64,000 bases of DNA from the NCBI RefSeq assembly GCF_030273125.1, contig NC_081526.1, positions 22,934,659 to 22,998,658 on the forward strand, in the 5' to 3' direction. The notes beneath the pieces are model-generated. The model was not told where the DNA came from. It was given only the letters and a program-made list of their open reading frames with translations, and ran no database searches. This DNA comes from Centropristis striata. Taxonomy: Eukaryota; Chordata; Actinopteri; Perciformes; Serranidae. Shown piece after piece: positions 35,846-54,562 of the stretch. Position numbers and translations under genes: made by a program. Every line of letters begins with the position of its first letter. The stretch's first letter is position 1.

Positions 35846-36095
35846 TCCATCCATCCATCCATCCATCCATCCATCCATCCATCCATCCATTACAACAAGT
35901 CCGGGTCGCAGGGGCAGCGGGCTAAGTAAGGCATTCCAGACGTCCCTTTCCAGCCACACTGTCCAGCTCTTCTCGGGGGCCTCCCAGGCCAGGCGAAATA
36001 TAATCCCTCTACCATGTTCTGGGTCTTCCCCGAGGCCTCCTACCACTTGGACGTGCCCTGAACACCTCTAACGGAAGACTTAGAGTTTAGACTTT
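35846..36095 (-). mobile_element. RTE-type LINE 3' fragment with (ATCC)n tail
   Basis: A (CATC)n run (35846..35890) is followed by GTCCGGGTCGCAGGGGCAGC, AGACGTCCCTTTCCAGCCAC, CCAGCTCTTCTCGGGGGCCT and GGCCTCCTACCACTTGGACG, the order found in a very common fish RTE/Rex-type LINE end. The LINE reads on the minus strand with the tetranucleotide as its tail. Another short piece lies at 63541..63600. Confidence 0.65.
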
Positions 36096-36394
36096 ATAAC
36101 TTTAGGTCATATCAATTATGTTCATTGAAACAATGCTATCCAATGCTCAGTGATTAAGCAAGCAATTTACGTTTGTTGTTCACAAATCACAATACATTTT
36201 TAATAAAAGAGACCTCTAGTCTTGCTAACTTGAGTTACTTAAAAAAATTATTTTAATGCAAATCGTCATGTTTTCCTAACATAACCACGTTGTTCCATTT
36301 AAACAGGCTGTTCTAGCTCACTGTTTCTATTTATACCTACAGAAATGCACTCTAGTTTGCAACTTATTATGACTCGTATTGACGTGTTTTGTTA

Positions 36395-36670
36395 GGCAGC
36401 AGACTCTAGTGGCCATAGTAGTTACGATGGGATGGGAGGAAAGCTCAAAATAAAGCAAAATAGTATAAAGACAGAGAAAGGCCGTTTAGGGTGGGCAGGA
36501 GGGGTGCTGGTTGGGTGAAAGAAACTCTGAACTTTGACCCAAGAGACCAATGTTAATATCCCGTTTGAAGGTAAAAGTCAAGGTTATTTTAAGTTAACCA
36601 GTAAATTAACTTCTGTACGTAAACATGTCATGTCCTACATCACCAACTTAACTGCATTACTAGTTACATA
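36395..36670 (+). repeat. Dispersed SINE-like repeat, copy 3
   Basis: It contains TAGTGGCCATAGTAGTTACG, GGGTGGGCAGGAGGGG, GGTTGGGTGAAAGAAAC, ACTTTGACCCAAGAGACC and a B-box-like AATGTTAATATCCCG, followed by an AACTTCTGTACG-type tail. Confidence 0.5.
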
Positions 36671-36999
36671 TGGGAGTAATTATTTTAAATCCTGTTTCTT
36701 CTTTCTTTAAACCAGATAAAACAGACCAAAACATGTTTAAAACAGCGATCGCGCATCCATTTGACAATGTTAATAGTATGACATCTTATGAAAAATGATA
36801 CGATGTCATATAAAGTGCATTTATTTTTTGTAAGATATCAGTATCACTACTAACCTGTCAGATACTGATGCTTTGACACGGCCCTCAGTGTGTGATACTG
36901 ACACACAAAGCACCCTTCAGCATCTGTTGAGAGCACCAGGCTTTCCATTAACTCCAATGTAAACCCATCCACAGCAATATGAGACGCTTAGAGTTACGG

Positions 37000-37215
37000 A
37001 CATAATACAAAGAGTGCAAAGGTCCGTCCAGGGTTGGTGGGAGGCGAGGTTGATGGGTCAAACAAAAAAAACAGACTTTGACCCAGGAGAGTGGTGTTTG
37101 TGTCCTGTGGGAAACCAAAACTCCATTGTTTTTTGGAGTGAAAATTGTACAACTGCGTATAGTTGTTTAGTGTTTTTAAGCCCAACTGTGTTCTTTCACC
37201 TGAACGTTAGTCAAG
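37000..37215 (+). repeat. Dispersed SINE-like repeat, copy 4
   Basis: It has ACAAAGAGTGCAAAGGTCC, GGTGGGAGGCGAGG, GATGGGTCAAACAAAAA, GACTTTGACCCAGGAGAG, then TGTTTGTGTCCTGTGGGAAA. It lies about 600 bp from copy 3 in the same orientation. Confidence 0.5.
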
Positions 37216-37454
37216 TGGTTTTATTGCCTAAAGTTTCTTGAGAACACAGAACTATATTTTGAAATGCCACTAGGCATGTTACTAGAGGAAACTGACACGC
37301 TGTCCCTGACATGTTCAAAACTGACAAATTCAGACGGAGAGGGCCAATACAAAGTGTTGGAATGAAAATGCATTACATCCATTGGAGTGTGCTTGTTTAA
37401 AACTGTGCCCACAATGTTTTGTTTTAAGGAGACAGGGTTGACTTGGTGTTCATT

Positions 37455-37862
37455 CATGTTTCATGATTTTGACTTCTTTTCTCATTTTGACTTTTTTCTC
37501 GTGACTTCAACTTCTCTCTTGATATTTTGACTTTTTCTTCGTGGCTCCAACTTGTTTTTCTTATTTTTACTTTTTTCTCATGACTTCAACTTTTTTCTCA
37601 TTATTTTGCCTTTCTTTTCATGATTTCAAGTTTTTTCTTCTCATTTTGACTTTTTTCTCTTGCCTTCGACATTTTTTTTCTTTTTTTGACTTTTTTTCAT
37701 GATTTCGACTTTTCTTTCTCATTTTGACTTTTTTCTCGTGACTTCAACTTTTTTGTCGTTATTTTGACTTTCTTTCCGTGATTTCGACTTTTTTCTTCAC
37801 GTTTTGACTTTTTTCTCTTGACTTCAACTTTTTTCTTCTCAGTTTGACTTTTTTCTCTTGTT
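37455..37862 (+). repeat. Pyrimidine-rich minisatellite
   Basis: A degenerate array of about 20- to 24-base units alternates TTTTGACTTTTTTCTC with GTGACTTCAACTTTTTTCTC or GATTTCGACTT. About 17 to 20 units are visible. It has strong strand asymmetry (C/T on plus). Confidence 0.9.
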
Positions 37863-39518
37863 TCACTGATTGAAACAGGGTAACATTTGCATAAAAGTAA
37901 TCTTCACATTCAGTTTGGATCTTACAATTTTAGTCTCCATCCACTCCACCACCTCCCCCGATAACATTGCTCCCCTCACTGACTGGAGGTGAGTGGAGGT
38001 GAGCTTTGGCGAGCACCAGCCACTGTAGACAACACAAATGAGGGCTTTGTGGCCCCTGAGTGTGCCTTCAGTACTTTGGGAGCCAGGAGGTCAGGATGGT
38101 GGAAGTTGGGAAGGTTTAGGGGCTGATGGGGAGACATAGTTTGGGGGGGAGCAGGGTGGAGGGGAGGGGGGTGACAAGGCTTCAGTTGTTTTGCTTAAAC
38201 GGGGAGGAACAACCCTGACATTATGACATTGTGGACTCACAAAAATACACACACACCATACACTGTGGCATGTTGACCCCATCACCTCCCCAGCTACAAC
38301 ATTCAGGAGAGAGAAAATAGAATTACTGATCTGGTATGATCATTTAGAGGTGGTGTTAATGGTATTTTCTCAATGCTGGACACTTAAAACCAAATGTCTG
38401 GTGAATGTGTCTTTCAACTGTCAGTAATAATGATTTGTGAAAAATGTTCACTGCTTCCCCATGTTTGGAGTGGAATTGCACATACTGATGATGATTATTC
38501 CCATGTTGAGAAGTCAATAATAAAGCTGCTGCTACACCATTATCTCAGGGCTGATTATGGAGGTTGTGGTGCAGGTGAAATCCAGTGAGTATCTTTTTCA
38601 TTTTTCTGATCTTGCTGTCCTTATAAATGAAACAAAAAATGTAGAAAAGCATAGAAAAAAATGCAGCTTTACTGAACGCAGTCATTAACAATGATTGGAT
38701 TAATTAAGTTTTTTGCTCATTAGTGCACACAAATATGCTTTCAAGTTACAAAGCCTTTTTGCTCCTCCAGTAATCCGCCTGTGAGAGAGAGCTAGCAGGG
38801 ACCTCAGTCCATGTTGCTCCAAAGGTCAAAATGTCACTTTGGGTTGTAGGGAGAAGTAAACAGGGGTGGAATAAGCCTCCTGTCTTAGGGGGCCCACACC
38901 ATAAATCCTTAGAATAAGACTGATTCTGGTCTCTAGAAACGGAAACAAAGGACTTTAATCTGCAGTAATAGAAGTCTTGTTGTGTTAGTTCAGTGGCCTC
39001 ACTTATTTACAAACGTCTGCAATCATAGGTCAATAATAGTTAATCTACCTTTGTTTTATATTAAGTACAAGCCAGATTCCAACAAAGTTGTAATATTGTC
39101 TAAAACGAAACAGAATGCAATCACTTGCTTATCCCGCTTTTTTTTACATAATTGAAAACTGTACAAAATCAGTATGTTTCATGTTTACATTGTCAACTTT
39201 ATGGATTTTGTAAATATACACTCTTAATTTTGAATTTGATGCATTGTGTTTTTATCGACGTTTTACACAGCATCCCATTCTTTTTGGAACCAGGGTAGAC
39301 AGGCCAGACCAAACACAGGCTACATGATAGACTTGCAGAACACAGATATGGCATTAAAATAGTTGTTAGTCCTTGTACTATATATTGTACATAGGCTATG
39401 TTTCTCTTTATTTTGCTTAATCTAGTAGTCTGTAATTTATTATTTACTGTTATTGTGTTTTTATAGTGCACTTTCCTTACTGCCATGTCATGAAGTGAAC
39501 TCCGTCCTTCACACTCAC
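37863..39518. other. Intergenic DNA, no gene recognised
   Basis: No gene. A G-rich stretch (GGGGGGGAGCAGGGTGGAGG type) lies at 38140..38172 and reads as a Pro-rich frame on the minus strand. Confidence 0.45.
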
Positions 39519-39597
39519 AGCTGAATGAAGCTCCCTCCATTAAGCTGAAGGGTATGAATACAGCAACAAGCGTGAGGACAAACTTCACTCTCTTCAT
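39519..39597 (-). CDS. Possible isolated signal-peptide exon
   Basis: On the minus strand an ATG (39595..39597) opens MKRVKFVLTLVAVFIPFSLM followed by EGASFS. This has the shape of a signal peptide: basic start, a hydrophobic core of about 12 residues, and small residues near a cleavage site. The frame then meets GTGAGTG (39518 downwards), a near-ideal splice donor, leaving a 79-nt coding part (26 codons plus one base). Many secreted and Ig-superfamily fish genes have a first exon of this kind. No matching second exon was identified to the left on the minus strand, and the ATG context (C at -3) is weak. It could be an orphan or fossil exon or a chance occurrence. Confidence 0.25.
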
Positions 39598-39815
39598 TGG
39601 AAACGAAAAAGAGAAAGAGATAGAGATATGTAAATGTTTAAAATTCAATTTAGGCAGGAATGTTAAAACATAAATTCGAGGGGATCTGCAAGGGTTCACA
39701 GTAGCTATTTTATGAATAGGCTTCACTAAAAATGTTTTTTAACTTTTGCTGCCTCAGTCTTTTTCATTTTGATTTCTGCAACTCTCCACTAAAGAGACCT
39801 TCTCTTCCAAAGAGA

Positions 39816-40030
39816 CACTGCAAATTATTTGTTTCTTACTAAGATAAAAAAAACAACAACCTTAGATTTAAAAGTGTTAGATAATTTATCTTGTTTTAAG
39901 AGTTAATTTCTTATCTCAAATGTTTAATTTAAGAAATCTTGTCAAGTGAAATTATCTGTCCATGCAGCAAGATCATTTCCCTCAGATTTAGTGTTTTTAT
40001 CTTGTTTTTAGACACACCTTTTTTGCAGTG
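39816..40030 (-). mobile_element. CACTA/EnSpm-like MITE, 215 bp
   Basis: It begins CACTGCAAATTATTTG and its complement begins CACTGCAAAAAAGGTGTGTC, matching the interrupted copy at 20275..20927 in inverse orientation. The interior shares TTAAGAGTTAATTTCTTA and CTTGTCAAGTGAAAT. It is non-coding. No convincing target duplication was seen. Confidence 0.7.
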
Positions 40031-43000
40031 TAGTCTTCAGGTACCTGCGTGAGTGCTCTGTATACTGTTTTTCCAGGGGAAAAAAACATTGATGGATTTA
40101 GATACTGTTGAAAAAAATGTATTCCATTGGTAGAGGATGTGTGTGTGATCAGAAAAATCCACACCGACACGTGTGGCGCATTTCTCCAGGTCACAGAGCC
40201 AAACACAAGCGATGTGAAGCAGAGGAATGCTTGGCCCTGGGCTACGAATAGTCATAAATTCATTAGTGAATGCGAACCGGGCTGATTTAAAAGAATGAAT
40301 GCTATTGCAGTGATAAACCAGTTGACCCCATCAACTTGGCAGCTGTCATGACCTCAACCTGTGGCGGTATTAGATGAGGGAGGGCAGAAGAACAATATTT
40401 GTTTAAGCTGATAACTAGGGGTTGTGGAGGTTGTGTGTGTGCATGCATGTTTGTGTTTAGTGTCTTGTTTATAGTGCATATGTGTGAGTGTGACTTTGGG
40501 AAAGAGAGCATGCCAGAGTGTATGATTATGTATACAGGTCTGCAGGCTAAGGGATTCATCTATACCTATACTCGAGAGATTATTGATGCAAGTGTGTGGC
40601 CCTGAGTGCAGCCATGAACAGCAGCATACTTAATGGCCTACAGCTTTTGCTCAGCGTCATTAACATTCCAGCTGTGGAGATTTTGGCATGCATTAGGAAG
40701 CATGACAAGACAGCTACACATCTCTCTCCCTGCTCTCAGCAGAGACTCAGTCATTTTTCTGGAGAGGTGCAGGCTCCACCGAGGAGATAAAAAAACAAAC
40801 CCAGTCACTTAAAATCATCTTTGACAGGTAATTTCTCTTCTTGTCAGTCACACGCACTATAATATTGATTTGTTTTTTCTCTTAGAGTGACATTGCGCTG
40901 CTGCTGACGGATCCATCCAGCCACAGGTAGAGTTATTTACACTGATCCCTCCCTAACATGCTATTTGCCCCGCAGGCAAACACATCTCATTGCGCTCCTT
41001 GGCAGATCCTAATAGATACATTTAAAGCAATTATCAAGCTGATATTTTAGGGAGACGTGATGTGTTTTGGTGGAGCCTTGCAGAAACATAAGGATTCTAG
41101 CCGTTGGTAGGTGTTGGCACAGACAAATAACTCCGTCGGGCAAGCCTTGTGCTGTTGCATAAAGTGTTGACACACTGCTCCTCCTGACATTGTAACAACT
41201 GTAAATCTACCTTGAGAAACAGAAACATTGTGAGTGCTGCAGGGAGAAGACAGTGATGTAACAGACTGTGTGGCGGCACACATTCGCCAGGGTGGACAGT
41301 TACTAAGTTAAATGACCTAAGTACTGTACAGGGTTCATTCTTTTTGTTTTGAGGTTTTTGTAACATTCTGTATCTGCCCAGTAGTGTTCTTATGTATTCA
41401 AATCCAAACATTCAAATTTTGTACGTAGGTATGTTTCAGTGTCAAAATGCTACTTTCCCCAAGCCCTCCTGAAAACGTTGTCCACCTCCTTTCGTAGGTT
41501 TATGGATGATGGCATTGCCACATACAGTATATATCCTGATTAATAGCCAGTGTGTACTACTGATGATGGTTGGTACATTTCTTGTTTTGAGAGCAGTGTA
41601 TCCACACAGAAGCTAAGCAATGTACTCCTAGTTCATGGTTTAGGTACACAATCATACAAATTACAAATAAACTAACCGAACAGTGAATCAGTCACTTTTG
41701 TTATCTGTAAAATGTAAAATTACTGTTTTTGTCAAAGAAGTCTGGTGGCTTTGGAGAGAGCAATATGTACAGGGGACTTATTAAGTCTGTTCAAGATAGG
41801 ACAGACTGTTATTAGTACCACAATGGGGAAATGGCATGTAATGTAATAAGTGTATGCTACATTACCAATGTTTTAACCCCTGTACTTCACCACCAGACAA
41901 TCTTTTCCGACAGGGAACTGAAGCCACCAGACTCCTTTGACAAAAACATCAATTTTATCCCTGAGAACACAGGAGTAGTTTGTTTGTGTTATTGTGTGAC
42001 TTTGAGATCTGAACTTACATTTCTGTGCTGTGATTTCCAAAGTTAGCATAGGTAATGGTGACTCAGCTAGTGCTAGCATTCACAGCTTATTGTTTTAACT
42101 ACAACTTTTTGAGTATCTGTACTTTACTTGAGTGTTAATTTTTTGGTGAAATTATGACTATGAACTTACTACTTTTGCCAGTATATTTCAATGACGGTTC
42201 AGCGGATTAATTGTCTTTTATAAATTGCAATAAGTCACACTGAGTTCCACACAGGAGAAATAAACAATTACCGTAAAGTACACCTTCTAAAACTGTCAGT
42301 AAAGTTTTTTGAACAGTTCAGTTTGAAATTGCTGGTGGTAATGATGGCAGAGCACCTCAGGCCTTATCGGAGGTTTAGTTTGTGAAATGAAGAAAGTCTC
42401 ATATCATTCACCCTTTAATGCGCGGTGTCCACTCCAGTTGACCGATATTTGAACCAATCGAGTTGAGTACCATGCCCCAAACACAATATGGTGGATCCCC
42501 AGAGCTTTCTTTACAAAGATTATGATCTTTATATTATTTTATAATTTTGAGATATTGCATCTTAAATTAAAAATGGCAACAAGATGAGGAGACGCACCAT
42601 TTCTCAGAATTACTGTTAAATTATTTTATTCTCAGAAAATCCAACAGGTAAAAAAAAAATCAACTAAGTAAGATGTCAAAATACTTTTAACAAATATTTT
42701 TCTTGTACACTTTTCCTGGGACTGAGAATTAATCTGTCCACTCCAGTAGACATTGTGCATCATTGGGTATATTCTGAATGAATATGAACCGATATTTAGG
42801 GTCTGCCTTATTTAGTATGTTTTATTTATAATTATGATCATTTTCATTTGAATTGTTTTATCAAATCAATCAGACATACAGTGTCTGTTAATAACTTTAA
42901 GCATCATATCCACTACAGTGGGCAGACATAAACATTCTCTCTCAATATATATACATTTATTCTTTTTTTTTTTTACATGCTTTGTGTAAAACATTTTAAA

Positions 43001-43542
43001 AAATAAAATATTGCTTTGTGATATATTTCATGCATGAAGCTGTTAAATGTTTACCATGCACAAACATCATCACTCCCTACAAAAATTTTGTGTCAAACCT
43101 GGGACAGCATGTCGAGGTAGCCTATGTAAACATCAGTTTAAATCTTTCAAACAAAGGTATGTGTGCTTGTAGTAGTTGCAGTTTTTATGTTATTGTTGGT
43201 CAAATTACTTCGGATGGATTTTATGGATTTTCCACTCAAGTGGTCATATTGGGACCAGGTCTCCTCTGAGTCCTCTGAGTCCTGAGGCTGAAACAAAGCC
43301 TCCTAATACTTAGCTAGCAAAAATACAGAGTTAATATTTCTGACTAAAGACCTTTCAGAGATATATGTTTTTATCTTTCCAAATAAACACTGTGCAATAA
43401 AATTGACATTAAAAATACAGGATATTGGCCTTTTAAATATTTCACAAATTTTAAAGTAAGTATTCTAATAATTAAACTCAAATTAATTTTGACTGAACAT
43501 TTTTCACTTATATTTGAGTAATGTTTAAGGAAGAGTGTCTAT
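40031..43542. other. Intergenic DNA, no gene recognised
   Basis: About 3.5 kb without a recognisable gene. The small frames (for example 41097..41411 and 43018..43269) have no domain. The part 42415..43270 is AT-rich and has related words near both edges (GTCCACTCCAGTTGACC at 42428; CCACTCAAGTGGTCAT at 43230), so it may be a diverged DNA transposon, but boundaries could not be set. Confidence 0.45.
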
Positions 43543-44379
43543 ACAATAACCATACCTGTCAAGTTTTGGATTTGAAAATAAGTGAAATTTTCCAGCACCC
43601 GCCGCAAGCAGTCCCACCACCCCAATCAAGCTCCAGTACCCCTTACATTTTAAGACAGGTGTAGAAGAAAGCTAAAATCACCACTTGTCAACCACTTATA
43701 AACTACAATTGGCTTTATGCACAGCTGCACTACTTCCTGAACTTCAGCCAGCTCCTTTGTTTCCTGTCTGCCATTACTGGACAAACTGATTCATCCAGGT
43801 GTGCCTGACCTCAGTTGTCACGACAACAATAATCAGACACACCTGGATTAATCAGTCAGTCAGAACCCTTTGGGTGACGTCACTGTGACTTTGTCCATTA
43901 TTTATTTTATTTTTTAAAGATTTTTGGGGGCATTTTATAGCTTTATTGATAGAAAGATATTCAGAGTGAAAGGGGAAAATAGAGGGAAAGTGCTCCGAGC
44001 TGGATTCAAACCTGGGCCGCCCGCTCATGAGGACTAAGACTATTTATATGCGTATATCTGAGACTCTACCAGGTGTGCCAGCGGAGAAGCACCACTTCCA
44101 CTATTTATACAGTGTCTGGTTGTCACTGATCTGACGTCACACACTGACCTCGTGACAGCTGCCACCGACAGTACCTGTAGTAGACTACTGCGGATGGCAG
44201 TTATCACACGGCTAGTGACAGAGCTCAGACTGGGAATGTTTTTTTGTTTTTTTTTTCACTCCGCCCGGGCCCAGTTAAAATACGGGTGATTTACAGGAAA
44301 ATACTCATACGGGAGGACGGCGGGTAAAAAACAGGACTTTCCTGGCCAAAACAGGATACTAGACAGGTATGACTATAAC
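43543..44379. mobile_element. hAT-like element, 821 bp, interrupted by a SINE
   Basis: The element 43551..44371 starts CATACCTGTCAAGTTTTGG and ends ACTAGACAGGTATG. Flanks ACAATAAC (43543..43550) and ACTATAAC (44372..44379) form an 8-bp duplication with one mismatch. A SINE (43906..44096) sits inside. No transposase frame is seen. Confidence 0.75.
43894..44108 (-). mobile_element. tRNA-derived SINE inserted in the hAT-like element
   Basis: On the minus strand the order is a degraded head, a B-box-like CCAGGTTTGAATCCAGC, CACTTTCCCTC, CCCTTTCACTC, then ATAAAGCTATAAAATGCCCC and an A-rich tail. Flanks TCCATTATTTAT (43894..43905) and TCCACTATTTAT (44097..44108) are a 12-bp target duplication with one mismatch, the hallmark of LINE-mediated insertion. 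Confidence 0.75.
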
Positions 44380-44790
44380 TACTTTGAAGCAGTTGTGTTC
44401 TTTGTCCAGCACTGCCAAACACTCATGCACACGCAGATCCACAGTCATTGCAGCCAAAAATGAATCAGGCAGGTATGTGAAGAGCTGTATGCTGGCAACA
44501 ACTGTGGCTGCCAGTGGAGCTGTTAATCAAAGTTGTAATTACTGTTCTGCAGCTCCAGCTTATGAGAGACACTCAATCCTGACAGACAGAAAAAGAGAGA
44601 TGTTTTATGTTTCAACCAGTATGGACGAAGACTCAAGTGTGCGTGTGTTGTAGTACCCAGCTATTTAGGCCTCGCCTTTTAGTTTATTGCGATATCAGCC
44701 CAAAGCACACATGCATATCAGGCCCAACCCAGATACCCTCAACAACACGACGCAGAAAGAATTTAAAGTTACAAAAATTTAAGAAAACAT
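44380..44790. other. Intergenic DNA, no gene recognised
   Basis: Downstream side of inhbb. The frames at 44369..44653 and 44607..44804 have no recognisable domain. Confidence 0.4.
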
Positions 44791-44825
44791 TTTATTTTAC
44801 ATAAACTGTACAGATGACATTTATT
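44791..44825 (-). terminator. Candidate inhbb polyadenylation signals
   Basis: AATAAA on the minus strand occurs at 44820..44825 and again at 44791..44796. These are the first such hexamers downstream of the inhbb stop codon. They would give a 3' UTR of about 1.5 kb. This rests on the hexamers alone; no transcript evidence was available. Confidence 0.4.
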
Positions 44826-46334
44826 TGACTAAATGATTCTTAAGAACTAAAAATAACTTTCTTATTAAATAGAAAACTGAAACAAAAATAGAATTAAAGA
44901 TGAAAAAATGAAGTGTTGCTTATTGTACAAAACAGAGAATGAAAATAGAGCTAAGAAATGAAATCATATATCGTACCCTGATACAGTGGTAGGCCTATTG
45001 CAAATGATCAAAAACAGTATTGTACACAATAAATCAATGGCCTTGCCATCTTAGTACAATAGCTAAAATCTTGGCCTCTTTGGTTCCATTAATTAGGTAA
45101 AATACATTTGAAACAAAATTCAATTTACTTCTATAAAAATAACTTTTCAATGGCAGTTTTTGTTTCACTAATCCCGCAACTTTTCAGTGCAAACGTCACA
45201 ACAATCATTCGCTTTGGAAAGGAAGCGAAAGATTACATTTCAAGTATTGATAAAGAGTCGAGGACTGAAAAGAGAAAGAAGGAGAGAGAGAAAGATGGAA
45301 AGATAATTCAGTCTAATAGAGCATGTTGAGTATGGGTATAGGTTACTATACATTGCATAGCTCATGTGGCACTTATTTAGCGATAGGACAGGACACTCAG
45401 TACCCCTTGGAAGGCATTTCTTTATACAAGTGCTATTCAGGGTGTGCATTTCAGTTTCTGCAAGTGCTGCACTGCACTGTGGTCGACCCACTGGGTCCAA
45501 ACTAGAGTCTCCCCACTTCTGCTGAGCCTAGAGGAAGCAGTTCTCTCTCTCTCTGTCGCTCCCAGTGCACAAAAGTGAAGTGCACTTATGAGATCTATCT
45601 TCACCTGGTTGTCATGGAGCCTGCAGCTCTGTTGACAGGCAGGAAGTTGAGGTTGAGGCCTGTCGTCCACAGCAAGAATGACAACAACAGCAGCAGTGGC
45701 AGCAGCAGCAGCAGCTCTGCGGAGGACTTTCTTTTGCCTTTCTGTGGAGGGTATAATCCTGCAAGGCATTAAGCGCTGCCGGTCTAATTCCACCAGAGAG
45801 GACAGTCAGACTGTGTCTGTCGGCATAGTAGGGAAGTGCTGGTGTTCTGAATTGTATAAGCTGATGAATTGTCAGTGCTTTATAAAAACAAAAGTCTGTC
45901 ATGTGCTTAAAGTACTTAAGAGGGTTGTAGGAGTGGGGTTGGGGTGAAGCCAATAATGTCATCGGCTGATCCTGTCACTTAAGCGCTTGTTATCTTCATT
46001 CAAGAGGAGATGATGAGCCATTATTTTTTGACTAGAAATGGCAAACTAGAGCAAAGTATCATTTGGTGATAATCATTCCCTTCTCGTCCCATCGCTGACC
46101 AGTTGACCAACTCGGACAGCAAGCACGTCACTCAGTCTGATAAATACACACACTTGCACAAGCACGTGCAAATACACACATGGACACAGCACTGATACTT
46201 GCATGTAGCAGTGTGCGTGTTGCTTGCGCATACAGTAGGTATAGATATATTGTATATGTGTACCGTACAATAACGTCCTGTTTGTACAAAAGGCCTTTCT
46301 GATTGTTCAGAGATAATGAAGGGTCAGTGTGAAG
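44826..46334 (-). other. inhbb: Probable 3' UTR of inhbb
   Basis: The interval lies between the stop codon and the first AATAAA signals. It contains a short CAG/CTG-rich stretch (45685..45717) and no credible coding sequence. Frames such as 45437..45793 (minus) and 45575..45772 (plus) are low-complexity artefacts of that stretch. Confidence 0.4.
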
Positions 46335-53013
<6,679 letters not shown>

Positions 53014-53610
53014 TTTTCTAACTTAAGGTTACAAGTGTGAATATATTAGACAAACACTCTGACGTTAAAGCTAATTTTAATTTACAAATGTTCACGTTCC
53101 GGGAGAACATCCACTTGTGCCGCAAAAAGTGAGACGCCACAAGATATCCAGAGAAGCCGATGTATTCCCAAACACATGAGGCTAATTAACTCCAGTCATT
53201 ATACATTCAGGTTATTATCCAGCAACGCACAAAATAAAAGTTCATCTCTGTGATTGCCAGGCGCACTCAGGAGTGGTGACTGTTGACGCGCTTCTGTCAT
53301 ACCACATTCACTTCAGTGTGTAATCTGCCAAAACAAACCCGGACCAGAACACCGCCTCGCCGATAAGTCTAAATAAAACAACCCCCTCGGTGTCCAAAGG
53401 GGTTCAGTCCGCGCTTTCATTCAAACAACATGCAGAAAGTCCCAAAGACAATAAGAAGGCTCGGTGAGTCCTGAGTCTTTTGTGTCTGCGCCTTGGTACC
53501 GTGTCCGGTGCGCGCGGCTCTGTGCGTTCTGCAAGATGCTGATCACTGAGACCCTTTTCTGTCTTTGCAATCACGACAACAGGGGCTCCGCACACCCAAA
53601 GTTTTTATAC
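53014..53610 (-). promoter_or_regulatory. inhbb: inhbb 5' UTR and candidate core promoter
   Basis: The region upstream of the start codon is richer in C, G and CpG than its surroundings (notably 53280..53520, for example GGTGCGCGCGGC). A TATA-like GTATAAAAAC lies on the minus strand at 53601..53610, about 590 bp before the ATG. If used, transcription would start near 53575 and the 5' UTR would be about 560 nt. No transcript start was available, and mammalian inhbb promoters are usually regarded as TATA-less, so the TATA call is tentative. Confidence 0.35.
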
Positions 53611-54315
53611 AGGAGTCGAAACCACGTGGGGATTTCCACCAACTGGACGCAAGGGATTACTAGACTACTACGTCTCCAGAGCCACGACTCCACTGATGGA
53701 ACAAGGTTTTATTATGGTAACACGCCGGCCCCGCAGAGGTTGCATAATTGTTTTCCCCCCACGGTTTGCGTTATTTCACTTACAGAGTGAAGCATAGTGT
53801 GATCATAAAACTTTAAGATGACAGTGTTGGGAACACAGGATTAGTTTTTGTTAAAAGCAGCTGTGTCACTGTAGGTCACGTTTTACATAGATTACAACGT
53901 ATAACACATTTATACAGACATTATACGGAGTAAAACATTAAAGATAAAGATAAATATTAAAACCATACAGGAGCATTTCAGTCTCTTAAAATTATGGATG
54001 CATTCAGGTTGTGAAAAACATTCCATTGATAGAGAGAACCAGGTAAATAAAGTGTATAAATGCAACATTCTTCCATTAAAACCAGATGACTATTTTAAAA
54101 TCAAAATATGAATAGTTCATTACATTCATTCATTCGTTCATTAAGTCTGGGTGAAGGAATATATAATAGTTGGAAGTTAAGTCAAGTGAGTTCATGGCGA
54201 GTTCCAATGCTGATTAACAAATACATAACGCCATCTACCGATATACAGCTGTCATTACACACTGCAACTGCCCACAGACAGACAGACGGACAAAGAGACA
54301 GGCAGACAGATAGAC

Positions 54316-54379
<64 letters not shown>

Positions 54380-54562
54380 TTGAATTAAATTCAAGAAAAA
54401 GGAGTGGTTTCATTCTTCACCTTCCATTTCATTAAAGGGTCATAGTTCTGTCTAAAAGAACTAATGCCCTTTTAAGGAAATGTGCCTGTACTAACTGTGA
54501 ACTCCTCTCCCCCAGCCTTTTAGATCCAAATTCCCCTCCTAGACAGAAAGATGGATGATTAA
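53611..54562. other. Upstream intergenic DNA
   Basis: No gene. It includes the GATA microsatellite listed separately and a short ATTCATTC run near 54124. Confidence 0.45.
54296..54378. repeat. (GATA)n/(GACA)n microsatellite
   Basis: Imperfect GACA units grade into about 16 GATA units ending at 54378. Confidence 0.97.

Noticed and set aside
39199..39726. Full 175-residue minus-strand frame around the signal-peptide exon
   Set aside because: Only the 79 nt before the splice donor look coding; the rest has no domain and a composition like neighbouring non-coding DNA.
45437..45962. Overlapping frames of 116, 118, 89 and 65 residues
   Set aside because: Low-complexity CAG/CTG translation within the probable inhbb 3' UTR.
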